DNA of 64,000 nucleotides from Atherinomorus stipes (lineage: Eukaryota > Chordata > Actinopteri > Atheriniformes > Atherinidae), in the NCBI GenBank assembly GCA_023101725.1, contig JALJCO010007119.1:744001-808000 (forward strand), given 5' to 3'. Under the pieces are notes generated by a model that had not been told where the DNA came from, ran no database searches, and saw nothing but the letters and a program-made list of their open reading frames with translations. Each line of letters opens with the position of its first letter. Positions within the stretch are counted from its first letter, which is position 1. Positions 59,902-64,000 of this stretch are shown in pieces. The translations under genes and the position numbers were made by a program.

Positions 59902-61991
59902 GTAAGTTACGCTCTGGATTTTCTCACAAGCTGCAACACACTTGACTAAACTGTTACACTCACTAAACTTAGTATGTTGACAAAAACATCAGTAGGAAAA
60001 GTGTGGGGGTGGGAAATGTAGTTAAATTCATTCATTAATGCACTACAGTGATGTCAAAGACACATGGAAATGTTAAAACTAGTGTTTGTCTTATCAGAAA
60101 AATGAACTAAAGATGAGGAAAGCAATCTGCCAGCTTTTAAATACAGTTAAATTGATAATGGGCAGAAGTCGAGCACGTATATCTGCTTCAGTTTCAGTCT
60201 TAGTTTGGTCTGTTTTCAATGCATCAACAAAAAAAGACTAATGACTTTTTTGTCTGGTATTTTGAAAAAGGTAAAGATGCACCTTCCCATTGGCTAAATT
60301 CTCAGTGAAACCATTTAGAGGCTGAGATGCTCGCACATGGCTGTTGTCAGTTAAAAAGAAAAAGAAATCATAAATTAATAACTCAGGGTCACTAATGGTG
60401 TTTCATTAGACTCTAACCTGTATATATCTCAAGGATAATATAAATCAAGTTAAACATCTCCATTAAGATAAGTGCAGTAATTCATAATTAACTTCCATTC
60501 ACCATTAAAGCCAGAGGGATCATTTCATGTGCAAAACTGAAAAAAAAAAAAAAAAAAAGCAAGGCCGCAATCCCCTCGCTCTCTTTTTCTAACTTTGAAT
60601 ACATAATCATCTTGCATGAATAAACTTTATTGGAATTGTCAGCGTGCAAATTGACTCACTTGCATTTAATGTCAACCTTACATCGCGGCTGGTTTATTGA
60701 CCCATTCGGTGTGAGCTAAGCAGTCACAGGTTACGGCGGTGCAGGAGAGCTGATTAAAACATGCAGTGGGAGTTAACACATTGTACATGTCAGCTTGCAG
60801 AGATAACACTGTTACAGTAGCACGTTGTTGCTTGATTTAAAGCAACTTCTCACTTATTATGCCATTATCACCATTTTTCAACATCTTAAATTAGTTGTGC
60901 CAATATTGTTAGGATTTGTACTCTTGAGACGTTTACATTTTATCAGAAGGCAGCTGTCATGATTATGTTCTGAAAAGTTGCTGCGATGTAAATCACATAT
61001 TCTTGAAAATCAGCTGTATAGCTTAATGCAGTTATTTCCAAAAGCTCTTGTTGCCTGTAATTACCCAATCTGACAAGAAACATTTAAACCAACCCAGTGT
61101 AAATATGACATTTCTACTCACTTATGATTCCCACAATACACATAATAATTCATATCATCCAAACTATGAAGCAGCAGCTCTCAACATCGGCTGGACAGAT
61201 GTTGCATTCCTGCTCCATATTTTTAGCTTTCCCTTATTTGAAGAGCAATGCTCATTTGGTTTGAGTTGCTGCAGGAATCCAAATTACTCAACCTCATGAG
61301 GGGCAAATTCCAAGTGACCATTACAATCTGAAATCAATCAAGTCATTTTCACTCAATTCAGATTCTGGTGTTAAAACACTCCGGTTTTTAGGGTGCAAAG
61401 ATCAGCCGTTTCCCGCTGCAGATTGTTGGCATTTCCTTTAGTGTGCTTTTGTTCCAGACAAAACTGCCCATAAAATTACCTCTGCCAAGGAGTCATTTAT
61501 GTTTGAACAATTATTTGAAATGCCGTAAGGAATTGTTCTCCTGGTGACATTTTTATAGCTCAAATTTGACTAAGTAGCGTTGAGGTGGTTTTCATTAACC
61601 ACTTGTAGTGTACACAAATTGTTCTCTCACTGTAAAACAGCTGTTTTACAACCATGAGAGGGAGCCGGGTGAGAGAGAAGGCAAGCTTTTACATGACGTT
61701 CATGGATCGGCTTCCATTAGAAGGAGTGCTGCTACTGTTTCTGCCTCATTAAGATCAAATTATCTGTAATTAGCAGCTCAGATGTTTAATCATACTGTTT
61801 TTAGACACAAGTTGTGGCGGCGAGAGAAATTGGTGTGGACACACAGAGCCTCCATTGTTTTTAATGATGTGCTGTGTTAATATTTAACTTTACTGTGTGG
61901 CTGGATGGAAAACATTATCTCTAAGTTGTTTACTCAGTCAAAGCTGGTAGGAAGGTGCCACGCTAATATGTATTATTTATTGCTTCTGAAG
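59902..61991 (+). other. kat6b: kat6b intron, 2.1 kb
   Basis: Runs from donor gtaagt to acceptor tgcttctgaag. The pyrimidine tract before the acceptor is weak (tattatttattgcttctgaag). It contains a 20-A run near 60539-60558. No repeat family or exon recognised. Confidence 0.85.
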
Positions 61992-62107
61992 GGCATCCAT
62001 CATGTCTGAAGTTTTCCCCTGAATTAACCTCAAATGTGAAGAGATTACGGTGGCAGTGCATTGAATGCAAAACCTGCAGCTCCTGTCGAATACAGGGGAA
62101 GAATGCT
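61992..62107 (+). CDS. kat6b: kat6b coding exon: PHD1 second half and start of PHD2
   Basis: Two bases complete Gly-243, then 38 codons follow: [34 protein letters not shown] and GKNA. The zinc ligands His244 and Cys247 and Cys265 and Cys268 complete PHD1. Cys271 and Cys274 open PHD2. The exon ends in phase 0 with donor gtgagt. The sequence is closely conserved with KAT6A and KAT6B. No stop or frameshift. Confidence 0.96.
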
Positions 62108-62313
62108 GTGAGTATAACGCATGCATCTTAACACATTTTCCATGTTGTTGACTTGAGGGTGGATCCCATTTTGTGCATCCCCGAGGATTTGTCGAGATTT
62201 GTAAAGCCTCTCGTGCACAATTGGGCTTATTTTTGTAAAATACTTTAAATGACGGGGGTGTTACATGTATGCAACTGGGACATCCCTTACATATGCCTGC
62301 TGTTCCCTTCTAG
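62108..62313 (+). other. kat6b: kat6b intron, 206 bp
   Basis: A short intron from gtgagt to ttctag. Non-coding, too short to hold further features. Confidence 0.95.
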
Positions 62314-62895
<582 letters not shown>

Positions 62896-63025
62896 GAACC
62901 TGGATCTGCCAAGTCTGCAGGCCAAAGGAGAACGGGAAGAAACTGCTGCACAAGAAGGCCGATCAGATCAAACGTCGATATGCAAAGCCAATTGGAAGGC
63001 CCAGAAATAAGCTCAAACAAAGAAT
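62896..63025 (+). CDS. kat6b: kat6b coding exon: end of PHD2 and basic segment
   Basis: Two bases complete Gly-309, then 42 codons follow plus two bases of the next codon. It encodes [20 protein letters not shown], then a segment running through [18 protein letters not shown]. Cys313 and Cys316 finish PHD2. The run of Lys/Arg with GRPRNK resembles an AT-hook/nuclear-localisation type segment. Donor gtaagt at 63026. Confidence 0.97.
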
Positions 63026-63284
63026 GTAAGTGTGCAGCTGTCCAGATGTTGGCAGCTTCATTTTTAGAAGAGATGAATTCTTAATTTTTGTCAAATAAAT
63101 TATAAGTAACTAAATGTCTAAAACTGCATTGGGTTTCAGGTTTTAGATGGGCAGTTTAGTTATAAGTGGCAAAACACATGTAAATAAGTCGACACTTGCT
63201 GTACTTGTTACACTGATCCTCTTTTATTGAAAAATTGCCCCTGAAAAACAATCTTATTCCCTCTTTATGGTTTTGTCCCAGCAG
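63026..63284 (+). other. kat6b: kat6b intron, 259 bp, with tandem acceptor
   Basis: Runs from donor gtaagt to ccagcag. Two AGs lie three bases apart, at 63280-63281 and 63283-63284, forming a NAGNAG acceptor. Confidence 0.93.
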
Positions 63285-64000
63285 GTCTTTAACCAGTGGT
63301 GATGGTTCCATGGTAGCACTTGGAGGAAGGGGGTCACCTGGTAGGGGTCAAAAGATTACCGTCTGTTCCACACCTTCATCTGGTCATGCTGCATCTGTGA
63401 AGGACGCCCGAGACAGATTGGCTGTTGCAGAGCCTTGTTGTGCGGTCAACGCCACCCAATTCACCACTTCCCCTCCCACCACCACTCCCTCCCTCACGCC
63501 CACCTCCACCCCAGCCACACTCACTGTTAACAAGAAAACCAAAGGGCTTATTGATGGGCTTTCCAAATTCTTTACTCCTTCCCCTGTGGGCCGTCGCTCG
63601 CGAGCTGTAGCGGTAGAGTCACCTGCCAGACAGTTAAGCTCTAGAGACAAGAGTCCACCCCAACTGTCCAAGCCACAACAGCCGTTTGCCTTTGCTGCTG
63701 ATGCCTCTCAAATGATAGCCCCCTCATCCTCTGCACTTCCTCCTGCTTCCACCTTGCCGGGACTTAGCCCCCCCTCGCAGGTGTCCAGCAGCTCCACCTC
63801 TGCTAACTCGCCCCAGAGCTCTTCCAGCCAGTCTAGTGTTCCTTCCCTGAGTAGTCTCTGCAGTAGCAGCCAACTTAAGGGACTTTTTGACGGACTCTCT
63901 CACATTTATACTACTCAGGGACAGTCACGGAAAAAGAGACTACCATGCTACGCACCACCTAAGCGCATGCCCCATAAGCAAGATTTGTCCAAAATGGGGC
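63285..64000 (+). CDS. kat6b: kat6b large exon: Ser/Pro-rich linker (continues past window)
   Basis: With the distal AG, one base completes Met-352 and 238 further codons stay open to the window end, where the exon is cut. Blocks shared with human KAT6B are [36 protein letters not shown] near residue 434, and [20 protein letters not shown] near residue 549. The sequence between these blocks is low-complexity Ser, Thr and Pro and less conserved. In mammals the region lies before the MYST domain and contributes to KAT6B isoform differences. No stop in frame; the antisense open frame over 63384-63671 is a by-product of the Pro-rich composition. Confidence 0.95.

Noticed and set aside
63384..63671. 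95-codon open frame antisense to kat6b
   Set aside because: It is explained by the Pro/Ser/Thr codon bias of the sense exon, which leaves few stops on the other strand.

Overview
The window reads as teleost fish chromosomal DNA. Protein-coding sequence is scarce and split into short GT-AG exons. The introns carry fish-type repeats: Tc1/mariner fossils, hAT-like palindromic elements, a LINE 3' end with a tetranucleotide tail, and long C, GT and ATCC tracts. Two genes are recognisable, both on the + strand and in the same order and orientation as ADK and KAT6B on human chromosome 10. I therefore read the window as a conserved ADK-KAT6B syntenic block, probably from a spiny-rayed (acanthomorph) fish; I cannot name the species.

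Layout: 1-8954 is the end of a large adk intron whose upstream exons lie outside the window. Five adk coding exons follow: 8955-9125, 31750-31785 (36 nt), 36997-37111, 49301-49387 and 49649-49773 (with the stop). They encode the C-terminal 177 residues of adenosine kinase, including the NXXE and DTNGAGD motifs. Introns of 22.6, 5.2, 12.2 and 0.26 kb separate them. A 3' UTR with two candidate poly(A) signals follows, then about 2.6 kb of intergenic DNA. A CpG-rich stretch at 52790-54620 is the likely kat6b promoter. The kat6b exon at 55132-55982 holds a 5' UTR with several upstream ATGs and the first 206 codons. Coding exons follow at 59793-59901, 61992-62107, 62314-62395, 62896-63025 and 63285 to the window end. 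They cover the N-terminal winged-helix region, the double PHD finger and the beginning of the serine-rich region (590 residues). The acetyltransferase domain lies beyond the window.

The two genes are neighbours but work separately. Adenosine kinase is a purine-salvage enzyme that removes adenosine. KAT6B is the catalytic subunit of a histone H3 acetyltransferase complex.

Most of the remaining 95 percent is intron. I recognised several mobile-element remnants in it, and two diverged copies of one dispersed repeat that contains a protein-like segment. I found no tRNA, rRNA or CRISPR array, and nothing that amounts to a new multi-gene system. The observations most worth checking are a tandem NAGNAG acceptor in kat6b, the upstream ATGs overlapping the kat6b start, the adk NXXE motif split across a microexon junction, a duplicated short motif in KAT6B, the paired protein-like repeat, and an intronic open frame of 181 codons with no recognisable homologue.
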